Assembly (NCBI GenBank): GCA_050010035.1
Contig: JBEKLU010000001.1
Location: forward strand, 77,330-141,329
Direction: 5' to 3'
Source: Roseiarcus sp050010035
GTDB lineage: Bacteria; Pseudomonadota; Alphaproteobacteria; Rhizobiales; Beijerinckiaceae
Length of the DNA stretch: 64,000 nt
This document shows positions 49,961 through 59,409 of the stretch, piece after piece (position 1 is the first letter of the stretch; every line of letters begins with the position of its first letter). Under the pieces are notes generated by a model that was not told the DNA's origin, did no database searches, and worked only from the letters and a program-made list of their open reading frames with translations. Made by a program: the position numbers and the translations under genes.

Positions 49961-51396
49961 GATCGGCTCCTCCTCGCCTCTGGGGCTGGCTCGGCCTGGC
50001 GCGCGGCCGCGATCAGCGCGGCGACGAGATCGCGGAAACGATCGCCGCGCGCTTCGAAGTTGGCGAACTGGTCGTACGAGGCGCAGGCCGGCGACAGAAG
50101 AACCACCGGCTCGGCGGCGGCGCTCAGCGCCGCATCGCGCGCCGCGGCGCGAAGCGCGTTCTCCAGGTCGCCGCATCGCTCGAACGCCACGTCGGCGCCG
50201 AGCGTGCGGGCGAAATCCTCGCTGGCCGCGCCGATGAGATAGGCCTTGGCGACGCGCGGAAACAAACGCCGCAGCGGCTCGATGCCGCCTTCCTTGGCCT
50301 TGCCGCCGAGAATCCAGTGGATGTCGCGGAAAGACAGAAGCGCCTTTTCGGCGGCGTCGGCGTTGGTGGCCTTGGAGTCGTTGACGAACAGCGCCCGGCC
50401 GAGCCGCCCCACTTGCTCCATGCGATGCGCGAGGCCGGGAAACGAGGCCAGCCCGAGCGCGATCTCCTCGGCGCCGAGGCCCAGCGCGCGCGCCGCGGCG
50501 AAGGCGAAGGCGGCGTTCTGGCCGTTGTGCGCGCCGCGCAACGCCGGCGCGAGACGCAGATCGACGCGCGTTGGCGATTCCTGCCGCGCGACGATGAATC
50601 GATCCTCGATCCAGACATCGGCCAGCCGCGACGGCGCGGCGGAAACGGCCACGACGCGCGGCGTTCCGCGGGCGGCCTCGCTCGCGCGCAAGCGCTGGGC
50701 AATCGCGCGGCAGGGCGCGTCGTCGACGCCGATCAGAGCCGTCTCGGCGCGCGCCACCAGACGCTCCTTGATCGCGGCGTAGTCGTCCAGCGTCCCGTGG
50801 CGATCGAGATGATCGGGCGTGATGTTGATCAGCGCGCCGACGCTCGGCGCCAGCGACGGGGCCAGATCGATCTGAAACGACGAGCATTCGACGACGTGGA
50901 CGCGCGCGTCGGCGGGCGGCGGCAGATCGAGAATCGGCACGCCGATGTTGCCGCCCATCGCCACATCGCGGCCGGCCTGGCGCAGGATATGGGCGATCAG
51001 CGCCGTCGTCGTCGACTTGCCGTTGGTTCCGGTGACGGCCACGAAAGGCGCGCGCGGCGCGCGCGCGGCGCGCTCGCGGGCGAAGAGCTCGATGTCGCCG
51101 ACGATTCCGACGCCGGCCGCCTTCGCCCGTTCGACCGTCCAGTGCGGCTCGGGATGGGTCAGCGGCACGCCCGGCGCGAGCACCAGCGCCGCGAAGCCGC
51201 GCCAGTCGACGGCGGTCAGATCGACCGGCGCGAAGCCCTCTGCGGCGGCGCGCGCACGCGCCTTTTCGTCGTCGTCCCAAGCGGCGATCCGCGCGCCGCC
51301 CGCGGCGAGCGCGCGCAAGGTGGCGAGCCCCGAGCCGCCGAGCCCGAAAACCGCGACGTTGCAACCGCGAAGGGTTTCGACCGGCGTCATGCTCAC
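49957..51396 (-). CDS. murD: UDP-MurNAc-L-alanine:D-glutamate ligase
   Basis: The 479-residue ligase has FGLGGSGLATLRALAAGG (Rossmann-like N-domain), the ATP loop VTGTNGKSTTTALIAHIL, ECSSFQIDLAPS, and LINITPDHLDRHGTLDDY. It adds D-Glu to UDP-MurNAc-L-Ala. The start is GTG at 51396 overlapping the mraY stop. The ATG at 51390 is possible and leaves the product unchanged apart from two residues. Confidence 0.97.
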   Translation of the reverse strand: MSMTPVETLRGCNVAVFGLGGSGLATLRALAAGGARIAAWDDDEKARARAAAEGFAPVDLTAVDWRGFAALVLAPGVPLTHPEPHWTVERAKAAGVGIVGDIELFARERAARAPRAPFVAVTGTNGKSTTTALIAHILRQAGRDVAMGGNIGVPILDLPPPADARVHVVECSSFQIDLAPSLAPSVGALINITPDHLDRHGTLDDYAAIKERLVARAETALIGVDDAPCRAIAQRLRASEAARGTPRVVAVSAAPSRLADVWIEDRFIVARQESPTRVDLRLAPALRGAHNGQNAAFAFAAARALGLGAEEIALGLASFPGLAHRMEQVGRLGRALFVNDSKATNADAAEKALLSFRDIHWILGGKAKEGGIEPLRRLFPRVAKAYLIGAASEDFARTLGADVAFERCGDLENALRAAARDAALSAAAEPVVLLSPACASYDQFANFEARGDRFRDLVAALIAAARQAEPAPEARRSRS

Positions 51397-52475
51397 CTCA
51401 GCTTCAAGGTCGAAAGGCCGACCATCGCGAGCACGAAGGCGACGATCCAGAAGCGCATGACGATCTGCGGCTCGGACCAGCCGAGCTGCTCGAAATGATG
51501 ATGGATGGGCGCCATGCGAAAGACGCGCTTGCCCGTCAGCTTGAACGAGGCGACCTGCACCACGACCGACAGCGCCTCCATGACGAACAGACCGCCGACG
51601 ATCGCCAGCACGATTTCGTGCTTGATCGAGACGGCGATCGCGCCCAGCAATCCGCCGAGCGCCAGCGAACCGGTGTCGCCCATGAAGATCTGCGCCGGCG
51701 GCGCGTTGAACCAGAGAAAGCCGACGCCGGCGCCGATCAGCGCGCCGCAGACGACCATGAGGTCGCCGGCATTGGGAATGTGATTGATGAGCAGGTAGCG
51801 CGAATAGAGCAGATTGCCGGCGAAATAGGCGATGACCCCCAGGGTCGCCGCGGCGATCATCACCGGCACGATCGCCAGTCCGTCGAGCCCGTCGGTCAAA
51901 TTGACCGCGTTGCCGAAGGATACGATGACGAACGGGCCGAACAGAAGGAAGGCCCAGCCGAGATCGACGACATAGCCGTTGTAGAAGGGCAGCGCGAGCG
52001 ACGTCGCGCCGACCGCGCCGGCGCGCATCATCGCATAGCAGGCGATCAGCGCGATGAGGAATTCGCCGGCGAGCCGCGCCCGGCCGGAAAAGCCGAGATG
52101 CGATTGCTTCGTCACTTTGAGATAGTCGTCGTAGAAGCCGATCCCGGCGAACCCGACGGTGACGAACAGCACGATCCAGACGTAGGGGCTCTCCAGGTTC
52201 GCCCAGAGAAGCGACGAGGCGACGAGGCCGAACAGGATCATCAGCCCGCCCATCGTCGGCGTGCCCTTTTTCGTCAGCAGATGCGAGGCGGGCCCGTCGG
52301 CGCGGATCGGCTGGCCCTTGCCCTGCTTGAGGCGCAGCGCCGAAATGATCATCGGGCCGAAGAAGAACACCAGCAGCAAGCCGGTCGTCGCCGCGCCGAG
52401 CGTGCGAAACGTGAGGTAGCGGAACAGATTGAACAGGCCCGCTACGTGCGAAAAATCAGCCAGCCAAGTCAGCAT
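51393..52475 (-). CDS. mraY: Phospho-MurNAc-pentapeptide transferase
   Basis: The 360-residue, ten-helix enzyme makes lipid I from UDP-MurNAc-pentapeptide and undecaprenyl phosphate. Motifs are KKGTPTMGGLMIL, GFYDDYLKVTKQSHLG (the conserved D-D), NAVNLTDGLDGLAI, and VFRMAPIHHHFEQLGW. It overlaps the preceding murF end by seven bases. Confidence 0.98.
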   Translation of the reverse strand: MLTWLADFSHVAGLFNLFRYLTFRTLGAATTGLLLVFFFGPMIISALRLKQGKGQPIRADGPASHLLTKKGTPTMGGLMILFGLVASSLLWANLESPYVWIVLFVTVGFAGIGFYDDYLKVTKQSHLGFSGRARLAGEFLIALIACYAMMRAGAVGATSLALPFYNGYVVDLGWAFLLFGPFVIVSFGNAVNLTDGLDGLAIVPVMIAAATLGVIAYFAGNLLYSRYLLINHIPNAGDLMVVCGALIGAGVGFLWFNAPPAQIFMGDTGSLALGGLLGAIAVSIKHEIVLAIVGGLFVMEALSVVVQVASFKLTGKRVFRMAPIHHHFEQLGWSEPQIVMRFWIVAFVLAMVGLSTLKLR

Positions 52476-53905
52476 TTTGCGTTTCCTGCTGCGTGCGTCT
52501 CGGCGGATGAAAAACGTTCGCGAAGCCCCGCCACCACCGGCCCCATGCGGCTGCCGTTCGAACCCTTGACCATCACGACGTCGCCGCCGCGCAGCCCGTT
52601 CGCCAATTCGCCCAAAATGTCTCGTGATCGCTCGGCCCAGGCCGCGCGCATCGGCGCGGGCGCGGCGTCGAAAAGCGCGCGCGTCAACGGCCCCGCGCCG
52701 AAGAGGAGATCGACGCGATTCTCGCCGAGCGCCTCGGCCAGCGCCACGTGCATCTCGGCGCCGCGAGGGCCGAGCTCGAGCATGTCGCCGATGACGGCGA
52801 TGCGGCGCCCTCGCGCGCCCGGCCGCGCCGCGCCGAGCAGCGCAAGGGCGGCGCGCATCGAAGCCGGGTTGGCGTTGTAGCTCTCGTCGATGACCGTGAA
52901 CGGGCCGCTCGGGCTTTGCAGCGTGAAGCGCTCGCCGCGCCCCTTTTGCGGCGCGAACTCGGCGAGCGCCGCCGCGGCGCGCGCGAGGTCGGCCCCCAGC
53001 GCGTCGGCGGCGAGCAGGACGCCGAGGGCGTTCTCAGCCATATGAACGCCGGGCGCGCCGAGCGCGAAGTCGAGTTCGCGCCCGAGCGCGCGCGCGCGGA
53101 CGCGCGATCCGCCGCCTTCCTCGGCGACGCCGATGAGGCGCGCGTCGCATTGCGCGTCGGCGCCGAAGCTCAGCGTCCGCGCGCCGCGCGCGCGCGCGGC
53201 TTGCTCCAGCCGGGCGAATTGCGGCGCGTCGCGATTGAGGATCGCCGCGCCGCCCGGTTCGAGCCCGGAGAAAATTTCGGCCTTGGCGTCCGCAATGTCC
53301 TCGATCGAGCCGAGATGCTCGATATGCACCGGCGCGATCGTGGTGACGAGCGCGACGTGCGGGCGCGCCATCGCGACCAGCGGCGTGATTTCGCCGGCGT
53401 GATTCATGCCGATCTCGACGACGGCGAAGGCGGCGTCCGCGGGCAGGCGCGCGAGCGTCAGCGGCACGCCCCAGTGGTTGTTGTAGGACGCCGCCGAGGC
53501 GTGGGTCGCCCCGGCCGTCGCCAGCGCCACGCGCAGCATTTCCTTGGCGCTCGTCTTGCCGACCGAACCGGTCACGACGACGACGCGGGCTCGGGCGCGC
53601 GCGCGCCCTGCCCGCCCCAGCCGCTCCAGCGCGCGCAGGGTGTCGTCGACGGCGAAGGTCGCTTCGTGCGCGGCGAGGTCGCGCCCGCGCGGCTTGGCGA
53701 TCACCGCGGCCGCCGCGCCCGCCTCGAAGGCGCGCGCCACATGGTCGTGGCCGTCGTGGACCTCGCCCTTGACGGCGAAGAACAAGTCGCCGGGCTGAAG
53801 CGTCCGGGTGTCGATCGACACGCCCTCGACGCGCGCGCCGAGCGGCCCGCTCGGCGCGCCCAGCGTCGCGGTCAATTCGGCTTCGCTCCACAGCGCTACG
53901 CTCAT
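52469..53905 (-). CDS. murF: UDP-MurNAc-tripeptide:D-Ala-D-Ala ligase
   Basis: The 478-residue enzyme has VEGVSIDTRTLQPGDLFFAV, the P-loop VTGSVGKTSAKEMLRVAL, NNHWGVPLTLARLP, and ESYNANPASMRAALALL. It adds D-Ala-D-Ala to the tripeptide. The ATG overlaps the murE stop by four bases. Confidence 0.97.
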   Translation of the reverse strand: MSVALWSEAELTATLGAPSGPLGARVEGVSIDTRTLQPGDLFFAVKGEVHDGHDHVARAFEAGAAAAVIAKPRGRDLAAHEATFAVDDTLRALERLGRAGRARARARVVVVTGSVGKTSAKEMLRVALATAGATHASAASYNNHWGVPLTLARLPADAAFAVVEIGMNHAGEITPLVAMARPHVALVTTIAPVHIEHLGSIEDIADAKAEIFSGLEPGGAAILNRDAPQFARLEQAARARGARTLSFGADAQCDARLIGVAEEGGGSRVRARALGRELDFALGAPGVHMAENALGVLLAADALGADLARAAAALAEFAPQKGRGERFTLQSPSGPFTVIDESYNANPASMRAALALLGAARPGARGRRIAVIGDMLELGPRGAEMHVALAEALGENRVDLLFGAGPLTRALFDAAPAPMRAAWAERSRDILGELANGLRGGDVVMVKGSNGSRMGPVVAGLRERFSSAETHAAGNAKC

Positions 53906-55344
53906 GCCGCCTCCCGCAGCGCCGCCCGCGCGGCCTCGGCGTCGGAAAACGGCAGCGTCCGATCGCCGATGATTTGGCCGGTTTCATGACCCTTGCCGGC
54001 GATCAGCAGCGCGTCGCCCTCGCCGAGCATCGCGATCGCGGCGCGGATCGCCTCGGCGCGGTCGGCGATCTCGCGCGCGCCCGGCGCCGCCGCGAGAATC
54101 GCGGCGCGGATCGCCGCCGGATCTTCCGAACGCGGGTTGTCGTCGGTGACGATCGCGACGTCGGCGCCGCGCGCCGCGATGGCGCCCATCATCGGCCGCT
54201 TGCCCGCGTCGCGATCGCCGCCGCAGCCGAACACGACGACGAGCCGTCCGCGCACGAAGGGGCGCAAGGCCGCGAGGGCCTTTTCGAGCGCGTCGGGCTT
54301 GTGCGCGTAGTCGACGAAGACCGGCGCGCCGTTCTTCTCGCCGACCCGTTCGAGGCGGCCCGGCGCGCCCTCCAGCGTCTCCAGCGCGAAGGAGACCGCC
54401 TCCGGGTCGCTTCCCGTGGCGACGCACAGCCCCGCCGCCACCAGCGCGTTGGAGACCTGGAAATCGCCCGGCAGCGGCAGGAGCGCGCGCCGAACGCGCC
54501 CGGCGCATTCGAAGGCGATGCGCGTCGCGAAGCCCTCGCGGTCGGCCGAGATCAGGCGCAGATCGGCGCCGCGAGCCCCGACCGCGAACACGCGCAAGCC
54601 GCGCTCCAACGCGGCGTCCCGGACGCGCGAGGCGACGTCGCTGTCGGCGCCGACGACGGCCGGCGCGCCCTTGGGCAAGAGCGCGCGAAACAGACGCAGC
54701 TTGGCGGCCAGATAGTCCTCGGTCGTCGCGTGGTAGTCCATGTGATCGCGGGAGAGATTGGTGAAGGCGCCGGCCGCGAAGCGCACGCCGTCGAGGCGCT
54801 TCTGGTCGAGGCCGTGCGACGAGGCCTCCAGGGCGAGACGCGCGACGCCGGCGCCCGCGAGGCGATCGAGCGTCTCGTGCAACGCGATCGGGTCCGGCGT
54901 CGTCAGCGAGCCATAGACGGTGAAAGGGCGCGAGACGACGCCGAGCGTGCCCAGCGAGGCCGCCTCATAACCCGTCGAGGCCCAGATCTGCCGCACGAAG
55001 GCCGCGACCGAAGTCTTGCCGCTCGTGCCGGTGATCCCCACGACGAGTTCGGGCTGGCGCGGATAGAAGCGCGCCGCGGCGCGGGCGAGCGCAGCCCGCG
55101 CGTCGGCGACGCGCACGAACGCCGGCGCGGCGAAATCGGGCGCCCGCTCGCCGACGATCGCCCCGGCGCCTTTTTCGACGGCTTGCGCCGCATAGGCCAT
55201 GCCGTCGCTCTTGACGCCGGCAATCGCGAAGAACGCGTCGCCGGGCCGGACCTTGCGACTGTCGGCGCACAGGCCGCCGATCTCGCGCGAGGCGAGCGCA
55301 GCGTCCGACCCGCTCAGATCGAGGATTTCGCCCAGACGCCTCAC
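53902..55344 (-). CDS. murE: UDP-MurNAc-dipeptide:meso-diaminopimelate ligase
   Basis: The 480-residue enzyme has LCADSRKVRPGDAFFAIAG, the ATP loop VGITGTSGKTSVAAFV, LEASSHGLDQKRLDG, and the DDNPRSEDP motif, whose Arg selects meso-diaminopimelate over lysine. The start is GTG overlapping the ftsI stop. It fixes the peptidoglycan as a DAP type, as expected of Gram-negatives. Confidence 0.97.
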   Translation of the reverse strand: MRRLGEILDLSGSDAALASREIGGLCADSRKVRPGDAFFAIAGVKSDGMAYAAQAVEKGAGAIVGERAPDFAAPAFVRVADARAALARAAARFYPRQPELVVGITGTSGKTSVAAFVRQIWASTGYEAASLGTLGVVSRPFTVYGSLTTPDPIALHETLDRLAGAGVARLALEASSHGLDQKRLDGVRFAAGAFTNLSRDHMDYHATTEDYLAAKLRLFRALLPKGAPAVVGADSDVASRVRDAALERGLRVFAVGARGADLRLISADREGFATRIAFECAGRVRRALLPLPGDFQVSNALVAAGLCVATGSDPEAVSFALETLEGAPGRLERVGEKNGAPVFVDYAHKPDALEKALAALRPFVRGRLVVVFGCGGDRDAGKRPMMGAIAARGADVAIVTDDNPRSEDPAAIRAAILAAAPGAREIADRAEAIRAAIAMLGEGDALLIAGKGHETGQIIGDRTLPFSDAEAARAALREAA

Positions 55345-57122
55345 TCCTTGCCCACCTTGTCCGCGTCGTAACCATATCCGAGCCGCGCCAGCAGCGGAAA
55401 CGGCTGATCCGGGAACTGGCTCGCCGGCGGCCGGCCTTCCAGCGGCTCCACGCGTTGGATCAGCTCCCCGGTCACGCGGCCCGCGTTGTATGCGGCGGTA
55501 TGGTAGCCGCCGTCCTCGGGCAATCCCTGCGGTTCGTCGTACATCACGAGATAGAGATACTTCGGCTTGTCGGCGGGCGTGATGGCCATGAAGGTGGTGA
55601 ACACCTTGTCCTGGGAATAATGACCGTGGACGATCTTGTCCGCCGTGCCCGTCTTGCCGCCGACGTAATAGCCGGGGATGTTGGCCAATCCCGCCGACCC
55701 GTGCGTCGCGTTGGCGCGCAGGAGATAGCGCATCGACTCGGAGGTCTGTGGGCTGACGACGCGATGGGCGACCGCCGCGGCTTGCGCCTCGGTGCGCGGC
55801 AGGAAGGTCGGCGTCATCAGATTGCCGCCGTTGACCAGAGCGTCGACCGCCATCAGCGCCTGGATCGGCGCGACGTTGAGGCCCTGGCCGAAGGCGATGG
55901 TCATCGTATTCAGTTCGCCCCAGCGCTTCGGGACGAGCGGCTCGGCGCTTTCCGGCAATTCCGTGCGCAGCCGATCGAGCTGTCCCATTTTCCTCAAGAA
56001 CGCCTGATGCCCTTCGACGCCGACCATCAGGGCCATGCGCGCCGCGCCGATGTTCGAGGAATGGGTGAAGACCTCGGGGACGGTGAGCACGCGATGGGTG
56101 GCGTGGAAATCGTGAATGGTGAAATGTCCATAGCGCAAGCTGTCGCGCGCGTCGATGCGCGAGGCGAGATTCACCTTGCCCGATTCGAGCGCCATGGCGA
56201 GGGAAAGCGCCTTGAACGTCGAGCCCATTTCGTAGACGCCGACGTTGACGCGATTGATCTTCTCCGGGTCCTTGACGTCGCCGGGATTGTTGGGATCGAA
56301 GTCGGGCAGCGATTCGAGCGCGATGATCTCGCCGGTGTCGACGTCCATGATCGCGCCCGCCGCCGCCTTGGCGCGGTATCGCGCCATCCCCGTCGCCAAC
56401 GCGTCGCGCAACGCCTGCGTCGCCTTCAGATCGAGGGAGAGGCGAACCGGCTTCAGCGCGTCGGCGTCGACGGTGAAGCCGGCGACATGCGGATCGGTGA
56501 GGCTTTGTTGATCGAGGTACTTCTCCATCCCGGCGATGCCGACGTTGTCCTTGTCGACGAAGCCGATGACGTGCGCGCCGAGCGGACCGTTGGGATAGAC
56601 GCGCTTGTTCTCGGGCAGGAAGCCGACGCCGGGAAGTCCGAGGTGGAAGATTTCCTCGCGCTCCTTTTGCGTCACCTGGCGCTTGACCCAGACGAATCCC
56701 TTCTTCGAGGCGAGGCGCTCGCGCAGTTCCTTGGCGTCGACGTCGGGCAGGACGGCGGTGATGAGCTCCACCGCCTCGTCCTTGTCGACGATGAGCCGGG
56801 GGTCGGCGAATACGGACATCGTCTTGACGTCGGTGGCGAGAATGGCGCCGTTGCGATCGAGCAAGTCCGGGCGCGCGCCGGAGACGGCTTGATCCGCCGC
56901 CACCTTCAAGGTTTGCGGCGGATCGTGCGAAACGCCGAGCGCGACGAGCTTGACGGCGACGCCGAAATAGGCCGCGACCATCGCCAGGGCGATCAGTCGG
57001 ATGCGGCCGCCGCTCTTGTCGAGGCGCGTCGAAAAGAGGGCGCGCGTCGTCGCTTTCACGCGCCCGATCCAGCTTTCGCCGGCACCGACGGCCTCTTCGG
57101 CGGTGGGGGACGGTTCGGACAT
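55341..57122 (-). CDS. ftsI: Septal transpeptidase (PBP3)
   Basis: The 593-residue class B PBP has one N-terminal membrane anchor (LIALAMVAAYFGVAVKLVALG), a dimerisation domain, and the transpeptidase domain with all three active-site motifs: GSTFKALS (S-x-x-K), THSSNIGAARM (S-S-N), and GGKTGTADKI (K-T-G). It cross-links septal glycan with FtsW. It begins three bases after the ftsL stop. Confidence 0.97.
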   Translation of the reverse strand: MSEPSPTAEEAVGAGESWIGRVKATTRALFSTRLDKSGGRIRLIALAMVAAYFGVAVKLVALGVSHDPPQTLKVAADQAVSGARPDLLDRNGAILATDVKTMSVFADPRLIVDKDEAVELITAVLPDVDAKELRERLASKKGFVWVKRQVTQKEREEIFHLGLPGVGFLPENKRVYPNGPLGAHVIGFVDKDNVGIAGMEKYLDQQSLTDPHVAGFTVDADALKPVRLSLDLKATQALRDALATGMARYRAKAAAGAIMDVDTGEIIALESLPDFDPNNPGDVKDPEKINRVNVGVYEMGSTFKALSLAMALESGKVNLASRIDARDSLRYGHFTIHDFHATHRVLTVPEVFTHSSNIGAARMALMVGVEGHQAFLRKMGQLDRLRTELPESAEPLVPKRWGELNTMTIAFGQGLNVAPIQALMAVDALVNGGNLMTPTFLPRTEAQAAAVAHRVVSPQTSESMRYLLRANATHGSAGLANIPGYYVGGKTGTADKIVHGHYSQDKVFTTFMAITPADKPKYLYLVMYDEPQGLPEDGGYHTAAYNAGRVTGELIQRVEPLEGRPPASQFPDQPFPLLARLGYGYDADKVGKE

Positions 57123-57125
57123 GCC

Positions 57126-57506
57126 CTACCTCAGGGATGGCGTCGCGCCGGTGAGCCCGGCGTTCGGCGTCGCCGACTGCCCGAGGAGACCCAGCGACTC
57201 GAGCTTGCGGCCGATCGAGTCGACCTTCGCCGGGCGTTCGGGCAGGTCGTCCGCCTTGACAACCTGGTTCAGCGCGAGCCGCTGCATGTCGAGCTGCGTG
57301 TCCGCGAGCGCCTGCAGCCGGTCGGGGCGGATCAAATGCGCGTATTCGGCGCGCAACAGGCTGATCGCGTCGCGCTCCTTGGCGATGAGATGGCGAACCT
57401 TGACGATCTGCTCCGAGGCGTAGATCGTTTGATACTTGACGCTGTAGACGTAGGCCGCCGAGGCGATCAGCGCGCCGATGGCGACGACATGAAGAAAGCG
57501 CCACAT
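57126..57506 (-). CDS. ftsL: Cell division protein FtsL
   Basis: The 126-residue protein has one N-terminal membrane helix (FLHVVAIGALIASAAYVYSV) and a periplasmic coiled coil (IVKVRHLIAKERDAISLLRA). Its place between rsmH and ftsI supports the identity, since FtsL is poorly conserved in sequence. It overlaps rsmH by one base. Confidence 0.9.
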   Translation of the reverse strand: MWRFLHVVAIGALIASAAYVYSVKYQTIYASEQIVKVRHLIAKERDAISLLRAEYAHLIRPDRLQALADTQLDMQRLALNQVVKADDLPERPAKVDSIGRKLESLGLLGQSATPNAGLTGATPSLR

Positions 57507-58543
57507 CAGCCCCTCCTTGGCCGCATCGGCGGCAGCCGCGTGAGCGCGTCGATTTCCGCGTCCCTGGCCTGCGCGGGCGCGGCGGTGCGCTCGCCGAAGC
57601 GCAATTTGGCCGAACGCGCGCGGGGGTTGGCGGCGAGCTCGGCTTCGCCGGGCAGGACGGGCTGACCCGCGGGCGCGAGGAACGTCGGCGCGGCAATCGC
57701 CGGTTCGCCCGGCAACAGGCGCGAGGCGGCCCGGCCGCGCCCTGATCGGCGGGCGAGGAACTGCTTGACGATGCGGTCCTCGAGCGAATGAAAGGTCACG
57801 ACGACGAGCCGTCCGCCCGGCTCGAGCGCGCGCTCGGCCGCTTCGAGGCCGCGCAGCAACTGGCCGAGTTCGTCGTTGACGGCGATGCGCAGCGCCTGAA
57901 ACGCGCGCGTCGCCGGATGCGTCGTCTCGCCGGGCCGCGCCGGCGCGACCCGCGCGATCATCTCGGCGAGCTGCAGCGTCGAGACGTAAGGCGAGGTCTG
58001 CCGGTCGAAGACGATGGCGCGCGCGATGCGCCGCGCCGCGCGCTCCTCGCCGAAATGAAAGAAGATGTCGGCGATTCGTTGCTCGTCGTCCTCGCGCAGG
58101 ATGTCGGCGGCGCTGCGCCCCGTCCCTTCCATGCGCATGTCGAGCGGCGCGTCTTGGCGCAACGAGAAGCCGCGGCCGGCCTCGTCGAACTGCATCGAGG
58201 ACACGCCGACGTCGAGCACGACGCCGTCGAGCGGCGCGGCGCCGAGGCGGCGGACGATCGCGTCGAGGTCGCCGAAGCGTCCCTCGACCAGCGTCAAGCG
58301 TCCGCGCGCGGCCGCGACGAGGCCCTGGCCCGCGGCGATCGCATCGGGATCGCGATCGATCGCGACGACGCGCGCCCCGCGCTCGAGCAGCGCGCTGGAA
58401 TAGCCGCCCGCGCCGAAGGTGCCGTCGAGATAGACGCCGCCGGGCCGAACGTTCAGCGCCTCCAGCGCTTCGGCCCGCAGCACGGGAATGTGGCGGGCCG
58501 GTCCGCCGGCGGCGACTTCGCTCTCGCCGCGGCCCGCGTTCAT
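57506..58543 (-). CDS. rsmH: 16S rRNA m4C1402 methyltransferase
   Basis: The 345-residue enzyme has HIPVLRAEALEALNVRPGGV, DGTFGAGGYSSALLERG (SAM loop), LDVGVSSMQFDEAGRGFSL, and VVVTFHSLEDRIVKQFL. The ATG at 58543 overlaps the mraZ stop by four bases. An open frame upstream is mraZ antiframe sequence. Confidence 0.97.
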   Translation of the reverse strand: MNAGRGESEVAAGGPARHIPVLRAEALEALNVRPGGVYLDGTFGAGGYSSALLERGARVVAIDRDPDAIAAGQGLVAAARGRLTLVEGRFGDLDAIVRRLGAAPLDGVVLDVGVSSMQFDEAGRGFSLRQDAPLDMRMEGTGRSAADILREDDEQRIADIFFHFGEERAARRIARAIVFDRQTSPYVSTLQLAEMIARVAPARPGETTHPATRAFQALRIAVNDELGQLLRGLEAAERALEPGGRLVVVTFHSLEDRIVKQFLARRSGRGRAASRLLPGEPAIAAPTFLAPAGQPVLPGEAELAANPRARSAKLRFGERTAAPAQARDAEIDALTRLPPMRPRRG

Positions 58544-59037
58544 TCCCGTGCTCCAGGCGCGGCGGCTCGCGCCGCCCGAGCGCCCAACTCGGCCCGAAGA
58601 CGGCGCACGCGAGACTTGGCCTCCTCGAGATGCGCCGCGAACCGAATGGGCTCCCAAATCTGAAACTTGTGGCCGTGGCCGACGAAGGCCGCCTCGTCCC
58701 GCAAGCCGAGCGAGGCGCGAATCCTCTCGCTCAGCAGAATGCGCCCCTCGGAATCGGGGCGCAGAACCTCGCTCGTGCCGAGCAGCGCCGTCGCCAAGTC
58801 CTCCCTCTCTTGCGAGTAAGGCGGCATCGATTCCAACAGCGCGTTGATCTCCCCCAGCAGCATGTGTCCGCCGCAATCGAGCGCCGGCGCGTCGAGCGAG
58901 GGATGAATGAAGATGCCGTCGAAGCCGTCCTTCGCCAGCACCGCGCGGAACGGCGCCGGCACCGAGAGGCGGCCCTTGGCGTCGAAACGATTGGTGTAGT
59001 GGGAAAGGAAGCGATCCAAGACTCGGCCCTGCCCCAA
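58540..59037 (-). CDS. mraZ: Transcriptional regulator MraZ
   Basis: The 165-residue protein contains two AbrB-like SWAP repeats: FLSHYTNRFDAKGRLSVPAP and TSEVLRPDSEGRILLSERIR, each with the D-x-x-(G)R core. It forms a ring and represses its own operon by binding TGGG direct repeats. Such repeats lie about 85-110 bp upstream of this start. It is the first gene of the cell-wall cluster here. Confidence 0.95.
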   Translation of the reverse strand: MGQGRVLDRFLSHYTNRFDAKGRLSVPAPFRAVLAKDGFDGIFIHPSLDAPALDCGGHMLLGEINALLESMPPYSQEREDLATALLGTSEVLRPDSEGRILLSERIRASLGLRDEAAFVGHGHKFQIWEPIRFAAHLEEAKSRVRRLRAELGARAARAAAPGARE

Positions 59038-59409
59038 CGGCGCGCGCGCAATTCCTCGCCGGCCGCGAACTCGCGCTCGCGCGCGGCAGACCGGACGGGC
59101 GGTCTCCTAACGGGATGGCTTGGGATACCATGGGCGTGTATGGGCGTCAACGAAACTCGGGCCGTGCGAAGCGTTCGCGCGGCCATCGCTCCGATTAGAG
59201 GTTGTTAAGGTTAAGGTCGCGTTAGGATGGCCCCGGCCTCCGCGAGCGCGATTTTCGCGCCGCATCGACGAAAGGACGGCCTGCGAGGCGCGGCGCGTCG
59301 GCGCTCGCCGGCGCCCCGGCCGAACGCCGGCGCGATCTTGCGGCCTTGGGCGGCGAGCGAAAAGTGGTAGACGTTCGTCGCCGCGGTTGCGGCGCAGGAG
59401 GTTCCCTCG
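59038..59409. promoter_or_regulatory. Divergent regulatory region of mraZ and SIMPL gene
   Basis: This 372-bp gap holds the promoters of both genes. It contains three TGGG boxes on a 10-bp period (59121-59144), a GTTAAGGTTAAGG run at 59204-59216, and GC-rich inverted repeats around 59300-59335. I see no gene in it. Confidence 0.6.
59121..59145. promoter_or_regulatory. MraZ operator: three TGGG repeats, 10-bp period
   Basis: TGGGATACCA, TGGGCGTGTA and TGGGCGTCAA stand head to tail on the plus strand, one helical turn each. This is the published MraZ operator arrangement (TGGGN repeats with five-base spacers), so autorepression of the cell-wall cluster is likely. Relative to mraZ the boxes read CCCA. 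Confidence 0.75.

Noticed and set aside
53902..57696. 1264-codon minus-strand frame covering murE and ftsI
   Set aside because: The beginning is an out-of-frame reading of ftsI and ftsL; murE starts at the GTG at 55344.
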